64,000 bases of DNA, from contig NZ_JALKFS010000005.1 of NCBI RefSeq assembly GCF_023051145.1, positions 868,001 through 932,000 on the forward strand, written 5' to 3'. The notes beneath the pieces were generated by a model, which was given only the letters and a program-made list of their open reading frames with translations, had not been told where the DNA came from and made no database searches. Source of the stretch: Williamsia sp. DF01-3 (GTDB taxonomy: Bacteria > Actinomycetota > Actinomycetes > Mycobacteriales > Mycobacteriaceae). Both the position numbers and the translations under genes were made by a program. This document shows positions 51,273-59,829 of the stretch, one piece after another. The stretch's first letter is position 1, and the number at the start of each line of letters is the position of its first letter.

Positions 51273-52054
51273 GCACGCCATGGGCTCGGGGTCGGTACCG
51301 AACGGTGGCGGATCACCTCGTCCCTCTCGCCGAAGATCTGGTGGCCGTGGCCGGCCGTCGGACTCCGCTGTCCGGTGCGGTCGTCTACGACCTCGCCTGT
51401 GGAACCGGCAGCGCGGCACTGCTCTGCGCCCGTGAAGGGGCTCAGGTCACCGGGGTGGACCTGACCACCGAGCTGCTCGAAGAAGCGGAGATGGAGGCGG
51501 CGCGTTCCGGCCTCGACATCCGCTGGGTGTGTGCGGACGCGAGCGCGACCGGACTGCCACCGGCCGACGTGGTGCTCTCCAGCGTGGGCATCATCTTCGT
51601 GCAGCCCGAACCTCAGATCACCGAGGTCCGCAGACTGTTGGAGCCCGGCGGGACATTCGCGTACACCGCGTGGGCGTCGGGGTCCGAGCAACCGCTGTTC
51701 GCTCCGATCGCCGACGTACTCGGCCCGTCGCCGGCGCCTCAGTTCGGTGACGTGTCGCCCGAATCGTGGGCCGACCCGGCCGTCATCGAGCAGAGGCTCG
51801 CCGATGGCTTCATCGATGTTGTGGTGGACGAGCGCGACCATCTGTGGCAGTTCGGTTCCGTGGACGAGGCGATGCATCTGGTGACCAGTGAGTCCCCGGT
51901 GCACGTCAACCTGTTGTCCATGATCGACGACGAACGAGGTCAGCGGGTTGTCAACGGTTTTCGGGATGTGTTCGGTGAACTGGCGCACGCCGACGGGTCG
52001 GTGACGTTCGCGGCCCCGTACGTGGTGGTGAGCGCAACCAGGGACAGGACGTAG
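51269..52054 (+). CDS. SAM-dependent methyltransferase (class I), UbiE-like
   Basis: A 261-residue protein with motif I VVYDLACGTGSAALLCAREG (~39-58), an acidic SAM ligand in VTGVDLTTELLEEAE, motif II DVVLSSVGIIFVQP and motif III LLEPGGTFAYTAW. ATG 51269 overlaps the preceding stop and the gene overlaps the next methyltransferase by one base, so three genes form a coupled unit. Substrate unknown. Confidence 0.85.
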   Translation: MSTPWARGRYRTVADHLVPLAEDLVAVAGRRTPLSGAVVYDLACGTGSAALLCAREGAQVTGVDLTTELLEEAEMEAARSGLDIRWVCADASATGLPPADVVLSSVGIIFVQPEPQITEVRRLLEPGGTFAYTAWASGSEQPLFAPIADVLGPSPAPQFGDVSPESWADPAVIEQRLADGFIDVVVDERDHLWQFGSVDEAMHLVTSESPVHVNLLSMIDDERGQRVVNGFRDVFGELAHADGSVTFAAPYVVVSATRDRT

Positions 52055-52800
52055 TGGCAATGACCGACCCTCACAGGCAAGCGCGGATGGCAACGTCGTT
52101 CGGTCGCGAAGCAGCGTCGTACAGCAAGGGCCGGCCGGACTATCCGGAAGCTGCAATCGCCCATCTCGTTCCGTCCGAAGCCCGAGTGGTCGTCGACATC
52201 GGTGCCGGCACAGGCAAACTCACCGCGTCGCTCCTCTCGCCGGGACGGACGGTGATCGCGGTGGAGCCCGATCGGGTGATGCTCGACGCATTGTCCTCGG
52301 CCTTGCCGACGGTGCACTCGGTATCGGGCACTGCCGAGCAGACGACCCTCGACGACTCGGTGGCCGATGTCCTGACTTACGGGCAGGCCTGGCACTGGGT
52401 GCAGCCCGAGCCGGCGACCGCCGAAGCCGCCCGGGTACTGCAGCCCGGTGGACGGATCGGCCTGGTGTGGAACATCCGGGACGAGTCGGTTCCGTGGGTG
52501 GCCGCGCTCACCGGCATCATGTCCGCCAGCGCTGCCGAATTGTTCGTGGCCAGGGGCGGGCCCCGGTTACGAACGCACTTCGGTCCTTTGGAACACAAGG
52601 CCTTCGACTGGGAGCGTCGGTTGACATCGGAACAGCTCGTTGCGATGGCAGCGTCGCGCAGTCACGTCATCACCGCAGCCGATGCCGAACGCACCCGGAT
52701 CCTGGCGGGGGTGCAGGAGCTGGCGGATGATGTGGCCGACAGCGACGGTGTCATCGTGTTGCCCTACCGGACGCACGTGTACCGCGCCCACCGACTCTGA
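52054..52800 (+). CDS. SAM-dependent methyltransferase (class I)
   Basis: A 248-residue protein beginning with the pattern common in this family (RMATSFGREAASYSKGRPDY). Motif I is VVDIGAGTGKLTASLL (~47-62), the acidic ligand VIAVEPDRVMLDAL, then QAWHWVQPEPATAEAARVLQ and GGRIGLVWNIRDES. Starts at GTG 52054, overlapping the upstream stop, or ATG 52060. Likely co-transcribed with the MmpS-like gene; substrate unknown. Confidence 0.87.
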   Translation: MAMTDPHRQARMATSFGREAASYSKGRPDYPEAAIAHLVPSEARVVVDIGAGTGKLTASLLSPGRTVIAVEPDRVMLDALSSALPTVHSVSGTAEQTTLDDSVADVLTYGQAWHWVQPEPATAEAARVLQPGGRIGLVWNIRDESVPWVAALTGIMSASAAELFVARGGPRLRTHFGPLEHKAFDWERRLTSEQLVAMAASRSHVITAADAERTRILAGVQELADDVADSDGVIVLPYRTHVYRAHRL

Positions 52801-52878
52801 GCGGTCGGCGAGTCGAGTTCGGCTCACCATGAACAAAATCGCCCGGCCATGCTGACGCCATCGCTGCAGTGGTGTTCT

Positions 52879-53880
52879 ATGGAACAGATGCGAACGCTCC
52901 CTCGCCGGCGGACCTGGATCAGGGTCACCCTGGTGCCGTTGATCGTGATGCTGCTGGCGACCGTCGTCGCAGGATGCTTCGATCCGCTCAACCGTGCGGG
53001 ATCTCGTGATCCCGATCCCCGGCACATCGTCGTCGGATCAGGGGGCGTGCTGGAAAGCCAGATCATCGGTCAGATCTACATCGACGTTCTCGAGGCCAAC
53101 GGGTTCACGGCCGAGAACCAGCTCAATTCGGGTACCCGTGAGCGTTACCTTCCCGCCCTGCGTGCCGGCGACATCGACATCGCTCCCGACTACATCGGGA
53201 ACCTGCTCCAGTATCTGGCAGCGGCCGCTCCCGGCCTGTCTGAGGAAGAGGTGACGAAGTACTCGTCGCTGACGTCGTTGCCCGACATCGAGAATGCGTT
53301 GCCCGCAGTACTCGGTGACGATCTGCTGACTTACACACCGGCTCCCGGCTCCAACTCGGACTCGGTGACCGTCACCCGACAGAGCGCAGAGAAATGGAAC
53401 CTGGTGTCCATCGCAGACCTCGCGCGGGTGGCGCAGTCGGAGACCGTCAGCTTCATGGCCAACAGCGAGTTCGCCACCCGTGAGGTGGGGGTACCGGGCC
53501 TACGCCGAAACTATGGGCTGGACGTGGACTTCAAACCCAACAACGACAGCGGTGGCCAGGCCACCATCAACGAGCTGACCAGCGGACGGGTCACCGCCGC
53601 CGACATCTACACCACAACGCCCGCGATAGCCACGGAAAACCTTGTGGTGCTCGAAGATCCGAAACACAACTTCCCCGCCAACAACATCGTGCCGGTGCTG
53701 GCGAAGTCGAAGGACTCGCCGGAACTACGCAAGGTGCTTGACGCGGTGTCGGCACAACTGACCGTCGAGGAACTCCGAAGCCTGAACGAGATGGTCTCGG
53801 GCACACAGAAACTCGAAGTCGAAGATGCGGCAGAGCGCTGGGTGAAAGAGCACGGACTCAACAAGCAGCTGGGGTCATGA
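52879..53880 (+). CDS. Osmoprotectant (glycine betaine/choline-type) ABC substrate-binding lipoprotein
   Basis: A 333-residue lipoprotein with a basic N-terminus and lipobox VVAGC (Cys33). The mature domain is OpuAC/ProX-like: IVVGSGGVLESQIIGQIYID, NSGTRERYLPALRAGDIDIA, PDYIGNLLQYL, and the late segment VLEDPKHNFPANNIVPVLAK. It is first in a four-gene operon with one ATPase and two permeases, i.e. a full OpuC/OsmVWXY-type importer for betaine-like solutes. ATGs at 52879 and 52888 are possible. Confidence 0.9.
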   Translation: MEQMRTLPRRRTWIRVTLVPLIVMLLATVVAGCFDPLNRAGSRDPDPRHIVVGSGGVLESQIIGQIYIDVLEANGFTAENQLNSGTRERYLPALRAGDIDIAPDYIGNLLQYLAAAAPGLSEEEVTKYSSLTSLPDIENALPAVLGDDLLTYTPAPGSNSDSVTVTRQSAEKWNLVSIADLARVAQSETVSFMANSEFATREVGVPGLRRNYGLDVDFKPNNDSGGQATINELTSGRVTAADIYTTTPAIATENLVVLEDPKHNFPANNIVPVLAKSKDSPELRKVLDAVSAQLTVEELRSLNEMVSGTQKLEVEDAAERWVKEHGLNKQLGS

Positions 53881-53902
53881 GATGACCGATGGAAGGAAGC
53901 CG

Positions 53903-55003
53903 ATGATCACCTTCGATGCGGTGACCAAGACCTACCCTGACGGCACCACCGCGGTCGACAACCTGACCCTGGAGATCGAAGAAGGCAGTTTCACGGCCTT
54001 TGTCGGTCCGTCGGGATGTGGCAAGACCACCTCGATGCGCATGATCAACCGGATGATCGATCCGACGTCCGGCACCGTGAAGGTGGACGGACAAGACGTG
54101 AGTACCACCAACCCGGTGACGCTGCGACGCGGTATCGGTTACGTCATCCAGAGCGCCGGTCTGATGCCCCACCAGCGAGTGGTCGACAACGTGGCCACCG
54201 TCCCGGTGCTGGAGGGCGAGTCGCGCAAGGCGGCCAGGCGCGCGGCGCTCGAACTCCTCGAGCGGGTCGGTCTGGACTCGACCGTGGCCACCCGGTACCC
54301 GGGCCAGCTGTCGGGCGGACAGCAACAACGTGTCGGTGTGGCAAGGGCTTTGGCTGCAGATCCGGCCATCCTGCTGATGGACGAGCCGTTCAGTGCTGTC
54401 GATCCCGTTGTGCGCGAGGACCTGCAGAACGAGATGCTTCGACTGCAGGCCGAGCTGCGCAAGACCATCGTCTTCGTCACCCACGACATCGATGAGGCCG
54501 TCAAGCTCGCCGACCGGATCGCGATCTTCGGCAAGGGCGGTGTCCTACGCCAATTCGACACCCCGGCTCGACTGCTCGCCGCGCCCGCCGACGAGTTCGT
54601 GTCCTCGTTTGTCGGTCGCGACCGCGGTTACCGTCTGCTGCAGTTCAATTCGGGTCAGGACGTGAAGATCGAGCCGCTCGAACCGATCACCGAAGGGCAG
54701 ATCGACGGGCTGGTCCTCGGCGCCGACGAGTGGCGGCTGGTGACGGTGGACGGAACCCCGTTCGGTTGGGTCGACGCCGATGGGGTGCGGGCGCATTCCG
54801 GTGGTGCGTCGCTGTACGACAGTTGCTCAGCCGGTGGGTCGCTGTTCAGTGAGTCCGGGTCGCTGCGCCAGGCACTCGATGCCGCATTGTCATCGCCCTC
54901 GGGAATCGGTGTGGTGGTGGACGGCCAAGGGACCGTGAGCGGAGGGGTCCGCGCCGCCGACGTCCTCGCTGCTCTGGAGCAGCAGCGTAAGTCGGCGTCA
55001 TGA
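53903..55003 (+). CDS. Osmoprotectant ABC transporter ATP-binding protein
   Basis: A ~366-residue ATPase: Walker A GPSGCGKTTSMRMI (~33-46), signature LSGGQQQRVGVARAL (~136-150), Walker B ILLMDEPFSAVDP (~156-168) and switch His in FVTHDIDEAV. A C-terminal regulatory extension follows. ATG 53903 is preferred for the GGAAGG eight bases upstream; ATG 53882, directly after the upstream stop, adds seven residues. It overlaps the next permease gene by four bases. Confidence 0.92.
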   Translation: MITFDAVTKTYPDGTTAVDNLTLEIEEGSFTAFVGPSGCGKTTSMRMINRMIDPTSGTVKVDGQDVSTTNPVTLRRGIGYVIQSAGLMPHQRVVDNVATVPVLEGESRKAARRAALELLERVGLDSTVATRYPGQLSGGQQQRVGVARALAADPAILLMDEPFSAVDPVVREDLQNEMLRLQAELRKTIVFVTHDIDEAVKLADRIAIFGKGGVLRQFDTPARLLAAPADEFVSSFVGRDRGYRLLQFNSGQDVKIEPLEPITEGQIDGLVLGADEWRLVTVDGTPFGWVDADGVRAHSGGASLYDSCSAGGSLFSESGSLRQALDAALSSPSGIGVVVDGQGTVSGGVRAADVLAALEQQRKSAS

Positions 55004-55695
55004 ATTACCTGTTCGACCATTTCTCGAAGGTCTGGGAACTGACTCTCGAGCACATCAAACTATCGATGATTCCGCTGGCGGTGGCGCTGGTCATCGCTAT
55101 TCCGCTGGGCCTGCTGGTGTACCGTTCACGGCCGGCGCGGCGGGCGACCATCGTGGTCGGCTCGATCATCTTCACCATCCCGTCCATCGCTCTGTTCATC
55201 GTGCTGCCCTCGCTGATCAACACGCGCATCCTCTCCGACGTCAACGTGATGGTTGCGCTGGCCTTGTATTCGACTGCGCTGCTTGTGCGTTCGGTTCCCG
55301 AGGCGCTCGACGCCGTGCCCCCCGCTGCAGTCGACGCCGCCACGGCCATTGGATACAAGCCGTGGCAGCGCGTACTGAAGATCGAACTCCCGCTGTCGAT
55401 CCCGGTGCTCATCGCCACCATTCGCGTGGTGTCGGTGACCAACATCTCGATGGTGTCGGTAGGTGCGGTCATCGGTTTCGGCGGCCTGGGCCGGTTGTTC
55501 ACCGAAGGCTATAGCCGCAACTACACCGACGAGATCGTGGCCGGCATCATCGCCGTGGTGGTTCTCGCGCTGGTGATCGACCTGGTCCTCGTGGTGATCG
55601 GCCGGGTGCTGACCCCGTGGGCACGCGTCGGCCGGGCGCCGGGCAGGTTGGCACGTAGCCGGATGAACCTGGCCAAGGAGGCGGCACCGGCATGA
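55000..55695 (+). CDS. Osmoprotectant ABC transporter permease, first subunit
   Basis: A 231-residue permease with five or six hydrophobic segments and the EAA-loop sequence VPPAAVDAATAIGYKPWQRV plus LKIELPLSIPVLIAT. It overlaps both neighbours by four bases. It should pair with the following permease to form the channel of an OpuC-type betaine importer. Confidence 0.9.
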   Translation: MNYLFDHFSKVWELTLEHIKLSMIPLAVALVIAIPLGLLVYRSRPARRATIVVGSIIFTIPSIALFIVLPSLINTRILSDVNVMVALALYSTALLVRSVPEALDAVPPAAVDAATAIGYKPWQRVLKIELPLSIPVLIATIRVVSVTNISMVSVGAVIGFGGLGRLFTEGYSRNYTDEIVAGIIAVVVLALVIDLVLVVIGRVLTPWARVGRAPGRLARSRMNLAKEAAPA

Positions 55696-56393
55696 GCAAC
55701 ATCTTCAGCGACACCGTCAGCTACCTGACCACCGGAACGAACTGGACCGGTACCGAGGACTCCGAGGGATTGCTGGTCGAGATCGGCCAACACATCGGCT
55801 ACACCTTCTACGCGGTGGCGGTCGCGGCGTTGATCGCGGTCCCGATCGGTCTGCTCATCGGTCACACCGGCAAGGGCGAGGTGGCCGTGGTGGGACTGGT
55901 GAACGTCCTGAGGTCGTTGCCGACCCTGGGTCTGCTGCTGCTCTTCATCTTGTGGATGGGTCTCGGACTCACCCCCACGATCATCGCGCTGATCCTCCTC
56001 GCGATCCCGCCGCTGCTGGCCGGCACCTATGCGGGGGTCGCCAACGTCGACAAGGCAGTGGTCGACGCATCCCGGGCCATGGGCTTGAGCCATCTACAGG
56101 TGCTGCTCAGAGTGGAGTTACCAAACGCACTTCCACTCATCTTGGGTGGCCTACGTAACGCCACTCTGCAGGTGGTGGCAACCGCAGCCATTGCGGCCTA
56201 CGCCGGCTTGGGTGGCCTCGGACGCCCGATCTTCGACGGGCTCGCCACCTACGACTACCCGCCGATGATTGCAGGATCTTTGCTGGTCACGCTTCTGGCT
56301 CTGATTCTCGACGGGATCCTCGCGGGTCTGACCTGGGCGTCGGTACCCGGTACCGGGCGGTTGCGGCGCACTCCGGACCTGTCCACCGCCTGA
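55692..56393 (+). CDS. Osmoprotectant ABC transporter permease, second subunit
   Basis: A 233-residue permease. The N-terminal ~30 residues are polar, then about six hydrophobic segments, with the ATPase-coupling loop VVDASRAMGLSHLQVLLRVE and LPNALPLILGGLRNATLQVV. Last gene of the osmoprotectant operon; its start overlaps the first permease stop. Confidence 0.9.
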   Translation: MSNIFSDTVSYLTTGTNWTGTEDSEGLLVEIGQHIGYTFYAVAVAALIAVPIGLLIGHTGKGEVAVVGLVNVLRSLPTLGLLLLFILWMGLGLTPTIIALILLAIPPLLAGTYAGVANVDKAVVDASRAMGLSHLQVLLRVELPNALPLILGGLRNATLQVVATAAIAAYAGLGGLGRPIFDGLATYDYPPMIAGSLLVTLLALILDGILAGLTWASVPGTGRLRRTPDLSTA

Positions 56394-56464
56394 TCAAAGG
56401 GGTGGACCGGCCAATGTGTGCCATTGGTTCGGAAACATGGGGTCTGGTCGCCTACCTTGAAGGT

Positions 56465-57100
56465 GTGAATTCCCCAGACGTGTCCCAAGAGGCAACCGTG
56501 CTCCAGCCAGGGTCGGCCGGTGTCTCTGACAACAGCGACTTCAAGACAGTGATGACCTGGCGTGGGATAGGCGAGGATCGACTCGAGCAGGTGCGTGTCG
56601 CGGTCTCCGGGAATCGGGTGAAGGCGTATGGGCGGATCGTTGCCGCGGCAACCGCCGACCGAGAGGCCTTCAGCGCCTCGTACGACCTGGTCACCAACGA
56701 TGCCGGTGTCACCAAGCGGTTGTCGCTGCACCTCGTGCGCGCGGGTGGGGACGCCCAGATCTCGATCACCCGTGACAACGAAGACACGTGGCTCGTGCAG
56801 ACTGCCCGCGGCATGGAACGCAGCGACTTCGGCGGCGCACAAGACGTCGACCTGGCGCTGAGCCCCTTCTTCAACGCGCTGCCGATCCGCAGGCTGGGGC
56901 TGGGCAAACCCGCAGCCACGCCGGTCGCAGTCCCCGTTGCCTACCTCTACCTGCCCACGGGCGAGGTGAAGCCGGCGACGCTGCAGTACACACCCGGTGA
57001 CGGTGGCATCGGAGTGGTCTCACCGGTGGCCGACACCACCCTCACCGTCGACGACAACGGTTTTGTCATCAACTACCCGGGGTTGGCCGAACGGGTCTGA
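56465..57100 (+). CDS. Putative glycolipid-binding-domain protein
   Basis: A ~211-residue soluble protein. The core (~20-210) resembles the Glycolipid_bind family: MTWRGIGEDRLEQVRVAVSG, FSASYDLVTNDAGVTKRLSL, LSPFFNALPIRRLGL, AYLYLPTGEVKPATLQYTPG. GTG 56465 sits seven bases after a TACCTT hexamer, fitting a leaderless transcript. Starts at 56402 or 56414 would extend it through sequence lacking conserved features. It overlaps the converging prephenate dehydrogenase by 28 bases. Ligand unproven. Confidence 0.65.
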   Translation: MNSPDVSQEATVLQPGSAGVSDNSDFKTVMTWRGIGEDRLEQVRVAVSGNRVKAYGRIVAAATADREAFSASYDLVTNDAGVTKRLSLHLVRAGGDAQISITRDNEDTWLVQTARGMERSDFGGAQDVDLALSPFFNALPIRRLGLGKPAATPVAVPVAYLYLPTGEVKPATLQYTPGDGGIGVVSPVADTTLTVDDNGFVINYPGLAERV

Positions 57101-58059
57101 CCCGTCCACACCCCGCCGCGGCGGGCGGCGTCACGCAGGGCCGCCTCCCAGCCGTCGGAACCAATCACCACGTCGGTGACGGGCACGTCGGCGGAAGCGT
57201 TGATCTGCTCGTAGTGCTTGCGTGCGCGGTGACCGTCTTCGACGAGGATCTCCACCGAGCCCACGTCGCGCAGTTGGTCGCGGGCACGGGTGAGGCGGTC
57301 GATGGTCTCGCTGAGTGCATTGAGCAAGGCGATGTCGTTCGCCTCGAGCATGGCTCGCTGCGCAGAGGGTTTGGTGCCGGCCACGCGTGTCCCATCGCGG
57401 AACGAGCCCGCCGCGAGCCGCAAAGCGAGTTCACCTTCGCCGGCGCCCACCACAGCGGTCACGGCGGCCGTGAGGTGAGGTAGATGGGAAATGCCCGCGA
57501 CAGCGCGATCGTGTTCATCGGACGCGGCGGGGATCACGCGGGACCCGACATCGAGGGCGAGTTGCGCAACGGTCCGCCACACGTGGGGATCGGCGCCGTC
57601 GTCGGTGGCCACCACCCAGACCGCGCCATCGAAAAGAGTGGGGTCGGTGGCCGCCCAGCCCGAGTCGGCCGAACCCGCCATCGGGTGGCCGCCCACGAAG
57701 TTGCTACTGAGCCCTTGCGCGTGAACCGCGTCGGCGACCGGCTGCTTCACGCTCACCACATCGGTCAGCGGACACCGGGGGGCGTGCTCGGCGACGGCCC
57801 CGACGATCGTGGCAACTGTGGGGGCCGGCGTCGCGATCACGATCAACGCCGACTGCTCCGCTGCGTGGGCGAGGGTCGCGACGAGGTCGGTCGACACGTC
57901 GAACCCGCTCTCGGCGGCAGCGGCGACGGTGGCCTCGGAGCGGTTGTAACCGAACGCCGGTCGACCGGTGGCGGCCAGTGCCCGCAGCAACGAACCGCCG
58001 ATCAAACCCAGGCCCAGAACACAGACAGGGGGCCGGGGCTGTGGCGAGGTCGCGGTCAC
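57073..58059 (-). CDS. tyrA: Prephenate dehydrogenase (tyrosine biosynthesis)
   Basis: A ~328-residue enzyme oxidatively decarboxylating prephenate to 4-hydroxyphenylpyruvate. The N-terminal Rossmann fold VCVLGLGLIGGSLLRAL, DVVSVKQPVADAVHAQ, the catalytic-His region VGGHPMAGSADSGWAA and the C-terminal helical domain VAGISHLPHLTAAVTAVV are all visible. GTG 58059 and ATG 58077 are possible starts. A standalone gene, divergent from the deaminase-partner gene. Confidence 0.9.
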   Translation of the reverse strand: MTATSPQPRPPVCVLGLGLIGGSLLRALAATGRPAFGYNRSEATVAAAAESGFDVSTDLVATLAHAAEQSALIVIATPAPTVATIVGAVAEHAPRCPLTDVVSVKQPVADAVHAQGLSSNFVGGHPMAGSADSGWAATDPTLFDGAVWVVATDDGADPHVWRTVAQLALDVGSRVIPAASDEHDRAVAGISHLPHLTAAVTAVVGAGEGELALRLAAGSFRDGTRVAGTKPSAQRAMLEANDIALLNALSETIDRLTRARDQLRDVGSVEILVEDGHRARKHYEQINASADVPVTDVVIGSDGWEAALRDAARRGGVWTGQTRSANPG

Positions 58060-58150
58060 CCGATCAGATTGGCACATGCGGGCGGTGCGCAGGTCACGCG
58101 GCTGCTCGTAGAGAGTTGGGTTTACCCGCGCCGACCGCTACCGTGACCGC

Positions 58151-58660
58151 ATGGCAGCTGCAGGTGCGGATGATGTAGATGGTTTCGCCATTGCGGTCGT
58201 CCGGGAGGACGGCAAGTGGACCCTCACCGCAATGGATCGCAGTGCACTGGCCGAACTCGGTGAAGCCGAGAATCGGCTGCGGGGCCTGCGCAGCGCCGGA
58301 GCGGTGTTCGGACTGCTCGACGTGGACGACGAGTTCTTCATAGTCGTCCGGCCGTCGCCGTCGGGAACAAAACTCTTGATCTCGGACGCCACAGCGGCAA
58401 TCGACTACGACATCGCCGCCGATGTACTCGACGTGCTCAATGTCGAGATCCCCGACATCGATCCCGACGAAATCGATGATGTCGAACCGTGGGAAGAAGG
58501 CGATCTGGCCATTCTCGCCGACCTCGGTCTGCCGGATTCGGTGATGAGCATCATCGTCGGTGACACCGATTTGTATGCCGACGAACAGATCGGGATGATC
58601 GCCGCCCGACTCGGTTTCGCGGACGAGCTGTCGAAGACGCTCGAGAAGCTCGGTCACTGA
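58151..58660 (+). CDS. tRNA adenosine deaminase-associated protein
   Basis: A 169-residue acidic protein directly before tadA, recognised as the actinobacterial family named for that linkage. Features are FAIAVVREDGKWTLTAMDRS, a central acidic stretch (VEIPDIDPDEIDDVEPWEEG) and LGLPDSVMSIIVGDTDLYAD. ATG 58151. The 23-base gap to tadA and conserved pairing suggest a partner or regulatory role in tRNA editing, not shown biochemically as far as I know. Confidence 0.85.
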   Translation: MAAAGADDVDGFAIAVVREDGKWTLTAMDRSALAELGEAENRLRGLRSAGAVFGLLDVDDEFFIVVRPSPSGTKLLISDATAAIDYDIAADVLDVLNVEIPDIDPDEIDDVEPWEEGDLAILADLGLPDSVMSIIVGDTDLYADEQIGMIAARLGFADELSKTLEKLGH

Positions 58661-58683
58661 GCACTTTTCGTGAGTCGGGTGGC

Positions 58684-59142
58684 ATGGGTACCGATGAGCA
58701 GATGATCGAGGCGGCACTGGCGGCCGCCGCCGGAGCCGACCCCAGAGACGTGCCCGTGGGCGCGGTGGTCTTCGATTCCGGCGGCACTGCCATCGCGCAG
58801 GCCGCAAACGCACGCGAGGCGACCTCTGATCCCACCGCACACGCCGAGATCCTCGCCATTCGACAAGCGGTCGACGTGGTCGGCGACGGATGGCGGCTCA
58901 CGGGCTGCACCATCGCCGTGACCCTCGAGCCGTGCACCATGTGCGCGGGCGCCATCACCCTGGCCAGACTCGATCGGCTGGTGTTCGGTGCGTGGGAGCC
59001 GAAGACAGGGGCCGTGGGTTCGTTGTGGGACGTGGTGCGCGACCGACGCAATGTCCACCGTCCTCAGGTGCGCGGCGGCGTACTCGCCGACCAGTGCGCG
59101 GCGGTCCTGCGCGAGTTCTTCGCTGGTCAACGACCCTCCTGA
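58684..59142 (+). CDS. tadA: tRNA-specific adenosine deaminase
   Basis: A 152-residue zinc deaminase converting the wobble adenosine of tRNA-Arg(ACG) to inosine. The zinc site is clear: His53-Ala-Glu55 in PTAHAEILAIRQA and Cys84/Cys87 in LEPCTMCAGAI. The length is normal for TadA. ATG 58684, behind its associated-protein gene. Confidence 0.93.
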   Translation: MGTDEQMIEAALAAAAGADPRDVPVGAVVFDSGGTAIAQAANAREATSDPTAHAEILAIRQAVDVVGDGWRLTGCTIAVTLEPCTMCAGAITLARLDRLVFGAWEPKTGAVGSLWDVVRDRRNVHRPQVRGGVLADQCAAVLREFFAGQRPS

Positions 59143-59275
59143 GGACAGGTCCGACGCGGTGATCTCGGAACTCCTGGGTATCCGATTGAGATCGAGCAGC
59201 AGTGGGTACCCAGGCATCACGCGACAGTCGCGTGTGAAGCACCTTGGTCACAGATCGAGTCAACTAGGAGGATCC

Positions 59276-59485
59276 ATGGCTGTATCCGACGATGCCAAGA
59301 ACAAGGCCGAAGATCTCAAGGGCCGCGGGAAAGAAGCCGCAGGAAGCCTGACCAACGACCACGACCTCAAGAACGAAGGCAAGGGCGATCAAGCCAGTGC
59401 CGGCGCGAAGCAGAAGGTGTCTGACGCTGCCGACGCCGTCAAGGGTGGCGTTGACAACCTCAAAGACAAGCTGACCGGCCACTAA
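59276..59485 (+). CDS. CsbD-family general stress protein
   Basis: A 69-residue, highly charged Lys/Asp/Ala-rich protein (KNKAEDLKGRGKEAAGSLTN, DLKNEGKGDQASAGAKQKVS) of the CsbD type, small stress-induced proteins of unknown mechanism. ATG 59276 follows a strong AGGAGG. About 130 bases of leader separate it from tadA, so it likely has its own promoter. Confidence 0.88.
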   Translation: MAVSDDAKNKAEDLKGRGKEAAGSLTNDHDLKNEGKGDQASAGAKQKVSDAADAVKGGVDNLKDKLTGH

Positions 59486-59574
59486 GAGCCGCTCACACCG
59501 CCGAAGGCTGTCTGTACAGCCGGACTGACCAGCGGATTGTTGGCTCAGCCCGGCCCTGCGGTACAGTTTTCGGC

Positions 59575-59665
59575 GGTGGCGTGTCCGAGCGGCCGAAGGT
59601 GCAGCACTCGAAATGCTGTGTACGGTAACCCCGTACCGAGGGTTCAAATCCCTCCGCCACCGCCA
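59575..59665 (+). tRNA. tRNA-Ser (anticodon CGA)
   Basis: Acceptor stem GGTGGCG pairs with CGCCACC; a G discriminator and encoded CCA follow. The anticodon loop CTCGAAA carries CGA at 59609-59611, reading UCG. A long variable arm (TACGG/CCGTA) and the T-arm GAGGGTTCAAATCCCTC are present, as expected for a class II serine tRNA. Confidence 0.96.
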
Positions 59666-59668
59666 GCG

Positions 59669-59703
59669 AACAGCCCCTCACCTGATCCAGGTGAGGGGCT
59701 GTT
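59669..59703 (+). terminator. Terminator of tRNA-Ser
   Basis: A perfect 16-bp stem, AACAGCCCCTCACCTG with its complement, across a 3-base loop. It begins four bases after the CCA end and is followed by TCTGTGTT, making an intrinsic terminator. Confidence 0.88.
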
Positions 59704-59829
59704 TCTGTGTTGTATCGAGTCCGATGGTTCCGCATGAGGTCGCACCTGGACGGTGGGGTGTAATCGGTAACCGGGGTATTCGTCGCAGCGGTGGTGCGGC
59801 ATGACAGCGATTCTTGTGTGGGGGTGTTC

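Noticed and set aside
59575-59703. tRNA-Ser as an integration site for a mobile element
   Set aside because: No integrase, no repeated tRNA 3' end and ordinary core genes on both sides; the hairpin after it is a simple terminator.
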